Origin: Cutibacterium namnetense
Lineage (GTDB): Bacteria; Actinomycetota; Actinomycetes; Propionibacteriales; Propionibacteriaceae
Length of the DNA: 47,358 nt
Direction: 5' to 3'
NCBI RefSeq assembly: GCF_001642025.1
Contig: NZ_LWHO01000004.1
Location: 1-47,358, forward strand
Below the pieces are notes generated by a model, which had not been told where the DNA came from, did no database searches, and was given only the letters and a program-made list of their open reading frames with translations. Positions 26,279-35,774 of the stretch are shown here, one piece after another. Made by a program: the position numbers and the translations under genes. Position 1 is the first letter of the stretch. Every line of letters begins with the position of its first letter.

Positions 26279-26312
26279 AAAAACGGGGCTTCGCCGTAGC
26301 GAAACCCCGTTG
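26279..26312 (-). terminator. Terminator of rplS
   Basis: 13-bp stem (26283-26295 with 26300-26312, one G-U) and 4-nt loop. On the minus strand it is followed by a U-run (26284-26279 are all A on the plus strand). It starts 15 bp after the rplS stop. Confidence 0.9.
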
Positions 26313-26326
26313 CTGTCAAGACGACG

Positions 26327-26680
26327 TCAGCGAGCTGCGCCCTTCTCCTTGATCTTGGCAGCCTTGCCGCGCAGGCCACGCAGGTAGTACAGCTTGGCGC
26401 GGCGAACGGCACCGTGGCGATCAACCTCGATCTTGTCAATGATCGGAGAATGCAGCGGGAAGGTACGCTCGACGCCGGTTCCGAAGCTCAGCTTGCGGAC
26501 GGTGAAGGACTCCTGGACGCCACCACCGGTACGCGAGATGACGGTTCCAGCGAAGACCTGCACGCGGGTGCGGCTACCCTCAACGACCTTGACGTGGACC
26601 TTCACCGAGTCACCAGGACGGAACTCGGGAATGTCGTCGCGCATCGAAGCCTTGTCGATCTCGTCGATGATGTTGCTCAT
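26327..26680 (-). CDS. rplS: 50S ribosomal protein L19
   Basis: Located at the 30S-50S interface. 117 residues with the standard L19 core: [38 protein letters not shown] and [30 protein letters not shown] precedes the ATG. It is normally directly after trmD; here the sdhCAB operon intervenes, and the gene has its own spacer and terminator. Confidence 0.97.
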   Translation of the reverse strand: MSNIIDEIDKASMRDDIPEFRPGDSVKVHVKVVEGSRTRVQVFAGTVISRTGGGVQESFTVRKLSFGTGVERTFPLHSPIIDKIEVDRHGAVRRAKLYYLRGLRGKAAKIKEKGAAR

Positions 26681-26870
26681 GGTGTTTCCTCGCCGGTGCC
26701 ACAGGTCACCTGGTGTTCGTGTTCAAAACATGCTGTTCCCCGTGCTCCGGACGATCCCCCTGCGGCAGGAGCCGGACACAGACAACAGCAAGATATTTTT
26801 CCATACCCACAGCCCCGGCACCAAATCCACCGCGCCACAACCGGAAAGCATCGCAATGCCTCACAATACG

Positions 26871-26906
26871 CCTGGGCTTCGGCACCTTGAGGTGCCGAAG
26901 CCCAGG
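26871..26906 (-). terminator. Hairpin terminator of sdhCAB
   Basis: A perfect 17-bp inverted repeat with a 2-nt centre lies 24 bp after the sdhB stop. The stem is very stable but lacks a U-run on the minus strand. Confidence 0.75.
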
Positions 26907-26929
26907 ACGTCGACCACGGAGGTCAGAAC

Positions 26930-27703
26930 TCAGTCGTCCTTGCCGTCATGCTTGAACAACGAGGCGATGAGATCGCGGTTGAGCTGGCTGATGGATTCCA
27001 GCGGAATGCCCTTGGGGCAAACCGAGGCGCACTCACCAATGTTGGTGCAGCCACCGAACCCTTCGGCGTCATTCTGGGCAACCATGGCCTTAGCACGGCG
27101 CATCCGCTCCGGCTGACCCTGCGGAAGCATGGCCAGGTGGGTGATCTTCGCCGCGGTGAACAGCATTGACGAACCATTCGGGCATGCGGCCACGCAGGCG
27201 CCACAGCCGATACAAGTAGCAGCGTCGAACGAGCGGTCAGAGCGCTTCTTGTTGACCTGGACGGCATGAGCATCCGGAGCCGCACCGGTGTTCACCGAGA
27301 TGTAGCCACCAGCCTGGATGACATGATCGAGGGCCGAGCGATCCACGATGAGGTCACGCAGGATCGGAAAGGCGCCCGACTTCCACGGCTCGATCGTGAT
27401 GGTCGAGCCATCGGCGAAGGATCGCATATGCAGCTGGCAGGTCGTGGTGCGCACCGGCTGGGCGACGCCCATGCCACCGTGCGGCACGCCGTTGATAACG
27501 ACGCCACACTGACCACAGATGCCCTCACGGCAGTCTGAGTCGAAGGCCACGGGTTCCTCGCCCTGAGCGGTGAGGTTCTCGTTGAGCATGTCCAGCATCT
27601 CGAGGAAGGACATGTCGCCGGAGACACCGTCAAGGGTGTATTCGACGAGGCGACCCTGATCCTCAGTGTTGCGCTGGCGCCAGATTCGCAGGTTGATCTT
27701 CAC
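26930..27703 (-). CDS. sdhB: Succinate dehydrogenase/fumarate reductase iron-sulfur subunit
   Basis: Electron-transfer subunit of complex II, 257 residues. The [2Fe-2S] ligands are C58, C63, C66 and C89. The [4Fe-4S] and [3Fe-4S] ligands lie in [12 protein letters not shown] (C164, 167, 170, 174) and [12 protein letters not shown] (C219, 225, 229). GTG 27703 overlaps the sdhA stop (GTGA), with GGAG upstream; a longer frame to 27787 is unlikely. Last gene of sdhCAB. In propionic bacteria the enzyme can run as fumarate reductase. Confidence 0.96.
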   Translation of the reverse strand: MKINLRIWRQRNTEDQGRLVEYTLDGVSGDMSFLEMLDMLNENLTAQGEEPVAFDSDCREGICGQCGVVINGVPHGGMGVAQPVRTTTCQLHMRSFADGSTITIEPWKSGAFPILRDLIVDRSALDHVIQAGGYISVNTGAAPDAHAVQVNKKRSDRSFDAATCIGCGACVAACPNGSSMLFTAAKITHLAMLPQGQPERMRRAKAMVAQNDAEGFGGCTNIGECASVCPKGIPLESISQLNRDLIASLFKHDGKDD

Positions 27704-29727
27704 TTGTAGCTCCTCTGCTTGACCTGGATGGACTTGTAGACCAGCGGCTCCTTGTGCAAGGTCGGCTTGTGGCCTTCGCCAGTCCACTCCCAGGCAGCGA
27801 CGTACTGGTACTCGTCGTCGTGACGCAGGGCTTCGCCCTCTTCGGTCTGAGACTCAGCGCGGAAGTGACCACCACAGGACTCGCGGCGATGCAGAGCGTC
27901 GATGCACATCAGCTCACCGAGCTCCAGGAAGTCAGCGAGACGACCAGCGCGCTCGAGGGTCTGGTTGAGCTCCTCGTTGACGCCGGTGACCTTGACGTTG
28001 GTCCAGAACTCATTGCGCAGGTTGCGGATGAGACCGATGGCCTTGATGAGGCCGGCCTCATTACGCTCCATGCCGCAGTACTCCCACATAATGTGGCCGA
28101 GTTCCTTGTGAATAGAGTCGACGGTACGGGTTCCGTTGATCGTCAGAAGCTTGTTGATGCGGCTCTCAACGGACTGACGCGCCTCGACCGCAGCCGGGTG
28201 CTTCTGATCAACCTTGCCGAACTTCGGAGAGTCCGCCAGGTAGTCGGTGATGGTATTGGGCAGCACCCAGTAACCATCTGCCAGGCCCTGCATCAGGGCC
28301 GAAGCACCAAGTCGGTTAGCGCCATGATCGGAGAAGTTAGCCTCACCACAGACGAACAGACCCGGGATGGTCGACTGCAAATCGTAGTCAACCCACAGAC
28401 CACCCATGGTGTAGTGCACAGCGGGGTAGATACGCATTGGAACCTCATACGGGTTCTCGTCAGTAATCCGCTGGTACATGTCGAAGAGGTTGCCGTACTT
28501 CTTCTCGACAGCATCCCGCCCCATGCGCTGGATGGCCTCAGAGAAGTCGAGGTACACACCACGAGAGCGCATGTGCTCGGTGCCGTCAGCATCGACCTCG
28601 CGAACCTTCGGTCCGACTCCGCGGCCCTCGTCACAGCGATACTTGGCCTGCCGGGAAGCAATGTCTCGAGGAACCAGGTTGCCGAAGGACGGGTAGATGC
28701 GCTCCAGGTAGTAGTCGCGATCTTCCTCGGGGATGTCGCGAGGATCCTTTTCGCAATCTTCCGCGCGCTTCGGCACCCAGATACGACCGTCGTTACGCAG
28801 CGACTCCGACATCAGGGTCAGCTTCGACTGGTTCTCGCCATGCACCGGGATGCAGGTCGGGTGAATCTGGGTGTAGCACGGGTTGCCGAAGTAGGCACCC
28901 TTACGGTGGGCACGCCACGAAGCGGTGACATTGCAGCCCATAGCGTTTGTCGACAGGAAGAAGACGTTGCCGTAGCCACCGGTAGCCAGGACGACGGCAT
29001 CGCCGAACCACTCTTCAATCTTGCCAGTGACCATGTCACGAGTCACAATGCCGCGAGCACGACCGTCTGCGACGATGAGCTCGACCATCTCGTGACGAGT
29101 GTGCATGTGCACGGTGCCGGCGTGGACCTGACGCTCGAGGGCCTGATAGGCGCCGATGAGCAGCTGCTGACCCGTCTGACCACGAGCGTAGAAGGTGCGC
29201 TGCACCTGGACGCCACCGAAGGAACGGTTGTCGAGCAGACCACCGTACTCACGGGCAAACGGAACACCCTGGGCGACGCACTGGTCGATGATGTTCGCGC
29301 TGACCGCAGCCAAACGGTAGACGTTCGTCTCGCGGGACCGGTAGTCGCCGCCTTTCACGGTGTCATAGAACAGGCGGTAGATCGAATCACCGTCGTTCTT
29401 GTAGTTCTTCGCAGCGTTAATTCCGCCCTGGGCTGCAATGGAGTGAGCGCGACGCGGAGAGTCCTGATAGCAGAAGTTCTCAACGCGGTAACCGGCCTCA
29501 CCGAGAGTTGCGGCGGCGGCGCCACCAGCCAGACCAGTGCCAACAATGATGACGGTCATCTTGCGGCGGTTAGCCGGGTTGACCAGACGAGAAGTGAACT
29601 GACGATCAGTCCAAATCTTTTCGATCGGAAGATCGTGGTTGGCTTTCGTGTCGCAGATCTCGTCGCCGGTCGTCCAGTACTGGTCAGCGAGAGCGGCGTT
29701 GTTATTGGATGCAACTGTTGCAGTCAT
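27700..29727 (-). CDS. sdhA: Succinate dehydrogenase/fumarate reductase flavoprotein subunit
   Basis: Catalytic FAD subunit interconverting succinate and fumarate, 675 residues from ATG 29727. The dinucleotide-binding motif GTGLAGG is at 63-69, and H95 in [13 protein letters not shown] is the covalent-FAD position. The [15 protein letters not shown] segment near the C-terminal half is present. The start overlaps the sdhC stop by 1 nt (TGATG). Sequence and gene order match the Bacillus/epsilonproteobacterial menaquinone type. Confidence 0.96.
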   Translation of the reverse strand: MTATVASNNNAALADQYWTTGDEICDTKANHDLPIEKIWTDRQFTSRLVNPANRRKMTVIIVGTGLAGGAAAATLGEAGYRVENFCYQDSPRRAHSIAAQGGINAAKNYKNDGDSIYRLFYDTVKGGDYRSRETNVYRLAAVSANIIDQCVAQGVPFAREYGGLLDNRSFGGVQVQRTFYARGQTGQQLLIGAYQALERQVHAGTVHMHTRHEMVELIVADGRARGIVTRDMVTGKIEEWFGDAVVLATGGYGNVFFLSTNAMGCNVTASWRAHRKGAYFGNPCYTQIHPTCIPVHGENQSKLTLMSESLRNDGRIWVPKRAEDCEKDPRDIPEEDRDYYLERIYPSFGNLVPRDIASRQAKYRCDEGRGVGPKVREVDADGTEHMRSRGVYLDFSEAIQRMGRDAVEKKYGNLFDMYQRITDENPYEVPMRIYPAVHYTMGGLWVDYDLQSTIPGLFVCGEANFSDHGANRLGASALMQGLADGYWVLPNTITDYLADSPKFGKVDQKHPAAVEARQSVESRINKLLTINGTRTVDSIHKELGHIMWEYCGMERNEAGLIKAIGLIRNLRNEFWTNVKVTGVNEELNQTLERAGRLADFLELGELMCIDALHRRESCGGHFRAESQTEEGEALRHDDEYQYVAAWEWTGEGHKPTLHKEPLVYKSIQVKQRSYK

Positions 29728-30443
29728 CAGGAAACCACCCCGAACAGGATCAGAAAAGGAGGAGTCATGAAGCCCACGAGGATCACGATGGCGACGATCC
29801 AGGAGCATACGCGCAGCACAGTGCGAGCGGTACCGGAGACGTTGACACCGAGAGTCGCGAAGGCACTCCAGAAGCCATGGGAGATGTGCATGCACACCGC
29901 GATGATGGCGATGAGGTAAATGAGCACGAACCACCAGTGACTGAACGCCGTAAGCACCATCCCTGCACGTCCAGCCTCATCGGTAGGCGGGTTGTGAAGC
30001 AGGCCAGGGCTGATGGTGAACTGCAGCAAGTGGAGGATGAGGAAGGCGAGGATGATCCAGCCACCCCAGAACATCGTGCGGGCAGCGTAGGTGTTCTCCG
30101 GTGAGAGGTTCTTCTTGACGGAGTAGCGCCCGGCACCACCAGTTCCGATGTTGCGCTGCTTGTTGACGCGGATCGCCGACCAGATGTGCAGCACGACTGC
30201 CAGCAGCAAGAACATCCGGAAAATCCACAGGAAGGAATCACCTGGCAGGATCGGATTGAGAATCGTGCGCAGGAAGCCTGCGTAACGGTTGAAGTCCTCG
30301 TTGCTAGCGAGCACCTTCAAGTTGCCGAACATGTGCATGAGCAGGAAGAGGATCAAGAATAGTCCGGTGACGGCCATGAGGACCTTCGCCGCGACAGTAG
30401 ATCGTACCGCTCTCTGATGAGTAGTAAGTGTTGTAGTCGCCAC
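29727..30443 (-). CDS. sdhC: Succinate dehydrogenase cytochrome b subunit
   Basis: Membrane anchor of complex II, about 238 residues with five predicted TM helices, typical of the di-haem cytochrome b558 type that uses menaquinone. Candidate haem histidines are in [27 protein letters not shown] and CMHISHGFW. The start is GTG 30443 ([10 protein letters not shown]) or TTG 30461; neither has a strong ribosome-binding site. First gene of sdhCAB. Confidence 0.93.
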   Translation of the reverse strand: MATTTLTTHQRAVRSTVAAKVLMAVTGLFLILFLLMHMFGNLKVLASNEDFNRYAGFLRTILNPILPGDSFLWIFRMFLLLAVVLHIWSAIRVNKQRNIGTGGAGRYSVKKNLSPENTYAARTMFWGGWIILAFLILHLLQFTISPGLLHNPPTDEAGRAGMVLTAFSHWWFVLIYLIAIIAVCMHISHGFWSAFATLGVNVSGTARTVLRVCSWIVAIVILVGFMTPPFLILFGVVS

Positions 30444-30586
30444 GGAGCAAACATTAGCCAATTCCCAGCCCCTGTGCGCCGCTGCCCCCTCTGTTTTCGA
30501 AAATCACCAGCAAACCGCGATCCACTAGGGATTTTACTTCTGATTATCGCAACGTTTTTGGTTCGAATTTGCTATGGTTAAAGCAC

Positions 30587-31306
30587 TCAATGGATTCCGC
30601 TAGAGTCGGAATCCGTCAGATCAGGGCGCCGCTCACGAGTCAGCCGGACTGACTCGTCGCGACGCCAACTTGCGATCCGGCCATGATGGCCGCTCATAAG
30701 AACCTCAGGGACATCAAGACCACGCCATGAGACCGGCCGAGTAAACAGCGGATACTCCAACAAGCCGTCTTGTCCAGCCGAGAACGACTCTTCCGCTAAG
30801 GACTCCGGGTTACCCATGAATCCGGGCACCAGCCGGACTACAGCTTCAGTGATCGCCAGAGCCGCTACTTCTCCCCCATTGAGCACGTAGTCTCCGAGGC
30901 TCACCTCGTGAACAGTCCACATCGAACGCGCATAATCGATCACGCGGTGGTCGATCCCCTCGTACCGTCCACAGCAGAACACGATCCGCTGTGCTGATGA
31001 CAGCTCCGCAGCAGCGGACTGGGTGAATGGCGTACCTGACGGGGCGGGGAAAATCACATGGACTGACGGGTCTGACTCAGTGCCGATGATCTCGTCGAAG
31101 GCTTCCCCCCACGGGTCAGGCTTCATGACCATGCCCGCACCTCCGCCACACGGAGTGTCATCCACCGTGCGATGGCGATCGTGGGTCCAGTCGCGCAGGT
31201 CGTGGGCATGAATCTCCACCAGGCCGTTGATGGCTGCCTTGCCCACTAGCGATATGTCGAGGACGTCAAAGTAGGCCGGAAAGATCGACAGGTAGTCGAG
31301 CCTCAT
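30587..31306 (-). CDS. trmD: tRNA (guanine-37-N1)-methyltransferase
   Basis: Makes m1G37 in tRNA to prevent frameshifting. 239 residues: knotted SPOUT domain with the SAM loop [17 protein letters not shown] and a C-terminal domain for tRNA binding. ATG 31306 with GAGG 5 nt upstream is preferred over GTG 31312. It follows rimM with a 2-bp gap. Confidence 0.95.
   Translation of the reverse strand: MRLDYLSIFPAYFDVLDISLVGKAAINGLVEIHAHDLRDWTHDRHRTVDDTPCGGGAGMVMKPDPWGEAFDEIIGTESDPSVHVIFPAPSGTPFTQSAAAELSSAQRIVFCCGRYEGIDHRVIDYARSMWTVHEVSLGDYVLNGGEVAALAITEAVVRLVPGFMGNPESLAEESFSAGQDGLLEYPLFTRPVSWRGLDVPEVLMSGHHGRIASWRRDESVRLTRERRPDLTDSDSSGIH
30592..30614 (-). terminator. Hairpin over the trmD 3' end
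   Basis: 8-bp perfect stem (GGATTCCG with CGGAATCC) and 7-nt loop, formed by the last codons of trmD. A U-containing stretch follows on the minus strand. It may end the rpsP-khpA-rimM-trmD transcript where rplS would normally follow. Confidence 0.45.
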
Positions 31307-31308
31307 CG

Positions 31309-31848
31309 TCACCTCGCCTCTTCGGCGTTCGAATCGAGCAGCCCAGGAACACTGCTGACCACTATCCGCCCGGACGCCACATCGACGGTGGGGACGAGCT
31401 GGTGGACGAAAGGCACCAGGTGTTCCGTCCCATCTACGTCAATCACGAGCACATCTTGGGCTGGCATATGAAGCACATTTTTGACAATCCCGCGGGCATT
31501 ACCAGATTCGTCAACCACTGCCAACCCACGCAACCGCCGGTCCCAGAACTCATCGGGGTCATCGGGATCCTCGTTGGCCTCAACATCAACGACGAGAATG
31601 GATCCGCGCAGATCTTCTGCCCCATGACGATCACTCACCTCGTCAAAGGCGACAATAAGGCTGCCTTTGGCCCAGCGGGACCGCACAACCGTCAGATCTC
31701 GCTTGCCTCCCTCAACACGCACGGTAGCACCTATCCCGAACCTCTCATCTGGTTCGTCAGTGCGCACCTCAACGACAACGTCGCCTCGCAACCCGTGGGC
31801 ACGGCCCACCCGTCCGACGACGACCTCCACCGTTGCCGTTTGTTCCAC
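31309..31848 (-). CDS. rimM: Ribosome maturation factor RimM
   Basis: 16S rRNA-processing factor binding S19 in the 30S head. 179 residues: N-terminal beta-barrel beginning [20 protein letters not shown] and a C-terminal PRC barrel ([14 protein letters not shown] onward). GTG 31848 is preceded by CAGGAG 5 nt away. Part of rpsP-khpA-rimM-trmD. Confidence 0.94.
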   Translation of the reverse strand: MEQTATVEVVVGRVGRAHGLRGDVVVEVRTDEPDERFGIGATVRVEGGKRDLTVVRSRWAKGSLIVAFDEVSDRHGAEDLRGSILVVDVEANEDPDDPDEFWDRRLRGLAVVDESGNARGIVKNVLHMPAQDVLVIDVDGTEHLVPFVHQLVPTVDVASGRIVVSSVPGLLDSNAEEAR

Positions 31849-31878
31849 TGTGACTCCTGAGAATGATGGGGAATAAAC

Positions 31879-31938
31879 AAAAATACTGCTAAACAGCACA
31901 TGGGCCGCAGCCCCGCCAAAGCGGGACCACAGCCCATG
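31879..31938 (-). promoter_or_regulatory. Intercistronic hairpin with U-run between khpA and rimM
   Basis: A nested stem (GCCCATG with CATGGGC, inner CCCGC with GCGGG) spans 31938-31899. A U5 run (31883-31879) follows on the minus strand, shortly before the rimM start. The placement suggests partial termination or RNA processing inside the operon. Activity is inferred. Confidence 0.4.
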
Positions 31939-31957
31939 CTGCCACTAGACTGGCGGC

Positions 31958-32236
31958 TCAGTGACGACGGCCACGGTGGTCGGAACGCCGTCCCGAACCA
32001 TGCCGATCAACGTCAACGAAGTCGATCCTGATCTGCTCGTCACCGGCCAGCGCACCAATGACCGTGCGCAGTGAAGAAGCCGTACGGCCCTGACGACCGA
32101 TGACCTTGCCGATGTCGGAAGGATTGACGCGTACCTCGAGCATTCGGCCGCGCCGCAGGTCCTTCTCACGGACCCGGACGTCGTCAGGGTTGGCGACGAT
32201 GCCAGAGACGAGGTGTTCCAGGGCATCGGCGAGCAC
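31958..32236 (-). CDS. khpA: KH-domain RNA-binding protein KhpA
   Basis: 92 residues with a single KH domain: the GxxG loop is in IGKVIGRQGRTASSLRTV. The start MLADALEHLVSGIVANPDDV is typical of actinobacterial KhpA after rpsP. GTG 32236 lies 2 bp after the rpsP stop. The protein has a short basic tail (SGRRSDHRGRRH). It is thought to act with KhpB in RNA binding. Confidence 0.93.
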   Translation of the reverse strand: MLADALEHLVSGIVANPDDVRVREKDLRRGRMLEVRVNPSDIGKVIGRQGRTASSLRTVIGALAGDEQIRIDFVDVDRHGSGRRSDHRGRRH

Positions 32237-32238
32237 GA

Positions 32239-32682
32239 TCAGGCCTCAGCCTTCTCGCCACTGTTACTCCCAGCTGCCGGCTCGGCAGCCTCATCAGCAG
32301 TGGGCTCCTCGGACTTCTTGGTAATAGCTTCGCGCGGAGCCTCGTCGGCTTCGGCCAGGGCAGCGTTGAACAAGTCGTCCTTGTTGGGGCGCTCGGGCTG
32401 CGGGGTCACGCCGGAAGGCGAGGTATCGCCGGTGAACTTCTGCCAATCACCAGTGCGCTTCAGCAAAGCAACAACAGCTTCAGTCGGCTGAGCACCAACG
32501 CCGAGCCAGTACTGCACGCGCTCGGAATCGATCTCGATAACCGACGGATCGGACTTGGGATGGTACTGGCCGATCTCCTCAATGGCACGACCGTCGCGCT
32601 TGGTGCGCGAGTCCATAACAACAACACGGTAGTGCGGGGTACGGATCTTGCCGAGACGCTTCAGACGAATTTTAGTAGCCAC
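32239..32682 (-). CDS. rpsP: 30S ribosomal protein S16
   Basis: 147 residues. The S16 core [20 protein letters not shown] is followed by an actinobacterial C-terminal extension rich in Ala, Glu and Pro (about residues 90-147). GTG 32682 is used; CAGGAG is 11 nt upstream. The longer frame to 32877 is rejected. First gene of rpsP-khpA-rimM-trmD. Confidence 0.95.
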   Translation of the reverse strand: MATKIRLKRLGKIRTPHYRVVVMDSRTKRDGRAIEEIGQYHPKSDPSVIEIDSERVQYWLGVGAQPTEAVVALLKRTGDWQKFTGDTSPSGVTPQPERPNKDDLFNAALAEADEAPREAITKKSEEPTADEAAEPAAGSNSGEKAEA

Positions 32683-32709
32683 GTGTGTGGTAACTCCTGT
32701 AGTGAGACG

Positions 32710-32727
32710 CCCGGGACGAAACCCGGG
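32710..32727 (-). promoter_or_regulatory. Leader hairpin before rpsP
   Basis: Perfect CCCGGG...CCCGGG inverted repeat with a 6-nt loop, 28 nt upstream of the rpsP GTG and just before its ribosome-binding site. It could affect rpsP translation; no U-run follows. Confidence 0.35.
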
Positions 32728-32873
32728 AAGTTGCGGGTGAGCACGGATACGACGTGGGGACATCGCCCCCGAACTCGGGTGGAACCATCCGCCGATAAGA
32801 GAGGGCACCGAACGGACAGAAGCTCTCGAGAGTATGCCACAGGTAGGCAGATTGACGCGAGCCGGGACGAATC

Positions 32874-34037
32874 TCACCTGATAACCACTCGTCCCCTCAG
32901 CAGGATGTAGCTGGGAGATTCCAGCACCCCCACGTCGATCCTCGGGTCACGGTCAAGGACGAGGAGGTCCGCGGAGTCGCCAATACCCAGCTGCTCACCG
33001 CCCAACCACGCACGAGCCCGCCAGGACGCCGCACCTAACGCCATCTCCGCTCCCCCGACGGCGGCCAACAACCGAACCTCGGAGGCAATGAGGCCGTGCT
33101 TGATGGTGCCGCCGGCGTCGGTTCCGGCATAAATCGGCACTCCGGCATCCCAGGCCTTGGCAATCGTTTCACGACGGTGAGCATGGAGGTGACGCATGTG
33201 AGCGGCATATTTCGGGAACTTGCCGTCCGCTTGAGCGGCGATGGACGGAAAGGTCTCAATGTTGATCAAGGTCGGGACGAGTCCGACCCCGCGCTCAGCC
33301 ATAGTGGCGATCGTCTCGTCGGTGAGCCCGGTGCCGTGCTCGATACAGTCGATGCCGGCGTCCACGAGCTGCGCAGGGGCTTCTTCGGAAAAGCAGTGCG
33401 CAGTGACGCGAGCACCAAGCTCATGAGCACGAGCTATGGCAGCTTGGGCGATATCTGCGGGCCACAGCGGAGCGAGATCCCCCTCACCGCGGTCAATCCA
33501 GTCGCCGACGAGCTTGACCCAGCCGTCACCAGATCGGGCCTGACGATCGACCTCGGTGACGAGTTCTTCCGGATCCACCTCGGCTGCGTAGTTACGGATG
33601 TAGCGCTTAGGACGGGCGATGTGGCGTCCGGCACGAATGACTCGCGGAAGGTCGTCGCGATCGTCGATCCAGTGGGTGTCGCTGGGAGACCCAGCATCGC
33701 GGATGAGAAGAGTGCCCGTCTTCGTCTCGGTCCGGGCCTGCTCCTCGGCGGTCTCCCCATCAACGGCGCCGTGAGCATCCAAACCAATATGGTTATGGGC
33801 GTCAACCAAACCGGGAATGATCCAACAGCCGTCAGCCAAGGTTCGAGCGCCTGGCAGCGGCCCTTCTACCAGGACTCCATCGTGAACCCACAGTTCACGC
33901 TCTTCCCCGTCGGGTAGCACAACACCCCGGATACGCAGATCCTCAGCAGGAGCGGTTTGGGCTTCAGGGGCCACATGGGTATGAGTCCATCCGTCGTGGG
34001 TGTGGGTGTGGAACAGCGGCTGGGTGTCCTCGGTCAT
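32874..34037 (-). CDS. Amidohydrolase with His-rich N-terminus
   Basis: 387-residue metal-dependent hydrolase of the imidazolonepropionase/prolidase-like amidohydrolase group. The HxH metal site is in [15 protein letters not shown], further ligand histidines in VTAHCFSEE and CIEHGTG, and the catalytic Asp in YAGTDAGGT. The first 22 residues contain [12 protein letters not shown], an unusual histidine-rich stretch that might bind metal. Substrate unknown. It sits between rpsP and ffh, beside a 17-bp inverted repeat. Confidence 0.87.
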   Translation of the reverse strand: MTEDTQPLFHTHTHDGWTHTHVAPEAQTAPAEDLRIRGVVLPDGEERELWVHDGVLVEGPLPGARTLADGCWIIPGLVDAHNHIGLDAHGAVDGETAEEQARTETKTGTLLIRDAGSPSDTHWIDDRDDLPRVIRAGRHIARPKRYIRNYAAEVDPEELVTEVDRQARSGDGWVKLVGDWIDRGEGDLAPLWPADIAQAAIARAHELGARVTAHCFSEEAPAQLVDAGIDCIEHGTGLTDETIATMAERGVGLVPTLINIETFPSIAAQADGKFPKYAAHMRHLHAHRRETIAKAWDAGVPIYAGTDAGGTIKHGLIASEVRLLAAVGGAEMALGAASWRARAWLGGEQLGIGDSADLLVLDRDPRIDVGVLESPSYILLRGRVVIR

Positions 34038-34046
34038 GGCCCCATC

Positions 34047-34097
34047 GTGTCACGAGGTCGAGGCAGACGTGACGTCAAACCCTCGACCTCGTGACAC
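34047..34097. repeat. 17-bp perfect inverted repeat between ffh and the amidohydrolase gene
   Basis: Arm at 34047-34063 (GTGTCACGAGGTCGAGG) is exactly complementary to 34081-34097, with a 17-nt loop. It lies after the ffh stop and before the amidohydrolase start, both on the minus strand. Probably the ffh terminator, although the loop is long and no U-run follows; a regulatory site is possible. Confidence 0.65.
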
Positions 34098-34112
34098 ATT
34101 GCCGACGCAGAC

Positions 34113-35699
34113 TCAGCGGGGCCCCTTGTTCGTTTGGTTGAACATCTGTTGCATTGACGGCGGCATCTGGAATTCACTCATTGCCTTCTGCAAGTCTTCC
34201 TGGCTAGGTTGTTGCTGACCCTGCAGCCCGAACGCTTCACCGCTGTTGTGCTGCGGCTTCTTTGCGCCTTGACGAGCCTGGGCAGCACGCTTGGCGGGAT
34301 TACCAGAGCCTTTACGGTTCTTCTGCTTCTTCTTCGACTGCTTGGAAGCACGTTTAGCCATCGATCCCATCATGCGCCCAGCACCAGGACCCATCATCTG
34401 GCCCATCTGGCTCATCATCTTCCGAGCGTCAACAAAGCGATTGACCAGGTTGTTGACGTCACGAACCTCAACGCCAGACCCGTTAGCAATACGGGCACGA
34501 CGCGACCCGTTGAGGATCGACACGTCGGCACGCTCGGCCGGAGTCATCGCACAGATGATGGCCTCAATGCGGTCAATCTCGCGCTCGTCGATGTTCTCAA
34601 CCTGGTCCTTCATCTGGCCGACACCAGGGAGCATGCCCATGATCTTGGACATCGGGCCCATACGACGCATCTGCCGCATGAGACCAAGGAAGTCATCGAG
34701 ACCGAACTCCCCCTTGCCGGCCATGAGCTTAGCCGCAGCCGCCTGAGACTGCTCCTGATCGAAAGCTTTTTCGGCCTGCTCGATAAGGGTGAGCATGTCG
34801 CCCATATCGAGGATGCGCGAGGCCATCCGGTCAGGATGGAAAACGTCGAAGTCCTTAAGACCCTCACCGGAGGAGGCAAACATGATCGGCTTGCCCACTA
34901 CGCGAGCAATGGACAGAGCTGCGCCGCCACGAGCATCGCCGTCAAGTTTAGTCAAGACGACGCCGTCGAATCCGACTCCCTCTTGGAAAGCCACCGCGGT
35001 GTTGACCGCATCCTGACCAATCATGGCGTCAACGACGAAGAGGGTCTCATCTGGGTCGGTAGCAGCCTTGATGTCAGCCGCTTGAGCCATCATCTCGGCG
35101 TCGACGCCCAGACGACCAGCGGTATCAATAATGACGACGTCGTAGAGCTTGTGCTCGGCCTGTGCGACGGCATTGCGGGCTACCTGGATGGGATCCCCAA
35201 CTCCGTTGCCAGGCTCAGGGGCGAAGACATGCACCCCGGCACGCTCACCGACCACCTGTAGCTGAGTGACGGCATTGGGGCGCTGAAGGTCACAGGCGGC
35301 CAACAGCGGAGAATGGCCCTCTTCCTTGAACCACCGCGCCAATTTACCTGCCAAGGTCGTCTTGCCGGCACCTTGGAGGCCGGCAAGCATGACGACCGTC
35401 GGAGGAGTCTTCGCAAACCGAACCGTGCGGGTCTGTCCACCGAGGATCTCGACCAGTTCCTCGTTGACAATCTTGACGATCTGTTGAGTCGGATTGAGCG
35501 CTTTGGAGAGCTCCTCGCCGTGACAACGCTCTTTAACAGCCGCCACGAATTCCTTGACGACCGATAAGTTGACGTCGGCCTCAAGCAGGGCGATACGAAT
35601 CTGGCGAGTCGTGGCATCGATATCGGCATCGGTGAGACGCCCCTTACCACGCAATCCTTTGAAGGTTGATGCGAGGCGGTCTTGGAGAGTGTCGAACAC
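34113..35699 (-). CDS. ffh: Signal recognition particle protein Ffh
   Basis: SRP54 GTPase that targets nascent membrane proteins to FtsY and SecYEG. 528 residues: N domain, G domain with GLQGAGKTT (107-115), DTAGRLG and TKLDGDARGG, then a Met-rich M domain (about 310-440) that binds signal sequences and 4.5S RNA. A Lys/Gln-rich tail (KQSKKKQKNRKG) extends the C-terminus. In many actinobacteria glnB/glnD lie near ftsY-ffh; here a membrane esterase does. Confidence 0.97.
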   Translation of the reverse strand: MFDTLQDRLASTFKGLRGKGRLTDADIDATTRQIRIALLEADVNLSVVKEFVAAVKERCHGEELSKALNPTQQIVKIVNEELVEILGGQTRTVRFAKTPPTVVMLAGLQGAGKTTLAGKLARWFKEEGHSPLLAACDLQRPNAVTQLQVVGERAGVHVFAPEPGNGVGDPIQVARNAVAQAEHKLYDVVIIDTAGRLGVDAEMMAQAADIKAATDPDETLFVVDAMIGQDAVNTAVAFQEGVGFDGVVLTKLDGDARGGAALSIARVVGKPIMFASSGEGLKDFDVFHPDRMASRILDMGDMLTLIEQAEKAFDQEQSQAAAAKLMAGKGEFGLDDFLGLMRQMRRMGPMSKIMGMLPGVGQMKDQVENIDEREIDRIEAIICAMTPAERADVSILNGSRRARIANGSGVEVRDVNNLVNRFVDARKMMSQMGQMMGPGAGRMMGSMAKRASKQSKKKQKNRKGSGNPAKRAAQARQGAKKPQHNSGEAFGLQGQQQPSQEDLQKAMSEFQMPPSMQQMFNQTNKGPR

Positions 35700-35774
35700 G
35701 GTTGTCCTTCAGCGCGCTAGTTCCTTACCGGGACAGACTACCGTCCCGGCCTCGATAATGACGCCCAGCAGTAA

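Noticed and set aside
27754-29919. 721-codon open frame antisense to sdhA
   Set aside because: It mirrors the well-supported sdhA on the other strand. Such long antisense frames come from GC-rich codon bias; no ribosome-binding site or family features.
30494-30567. TTCGAA palindromes upstream of sdhC
   Set aside because: Short, AT-rich and common by chance; no known regulator motif fits.
31945-32226. Alternative frame in the khpA region
   Set aside because: The frame ending at 31958 carries the KH motif GxxG; this one has none.
34209-35261. 350-codon open frame antisense to ffh
   Set aside because: Shadow of ffh; low-complexity His/Leu/Arg composition and no recognisable domain.
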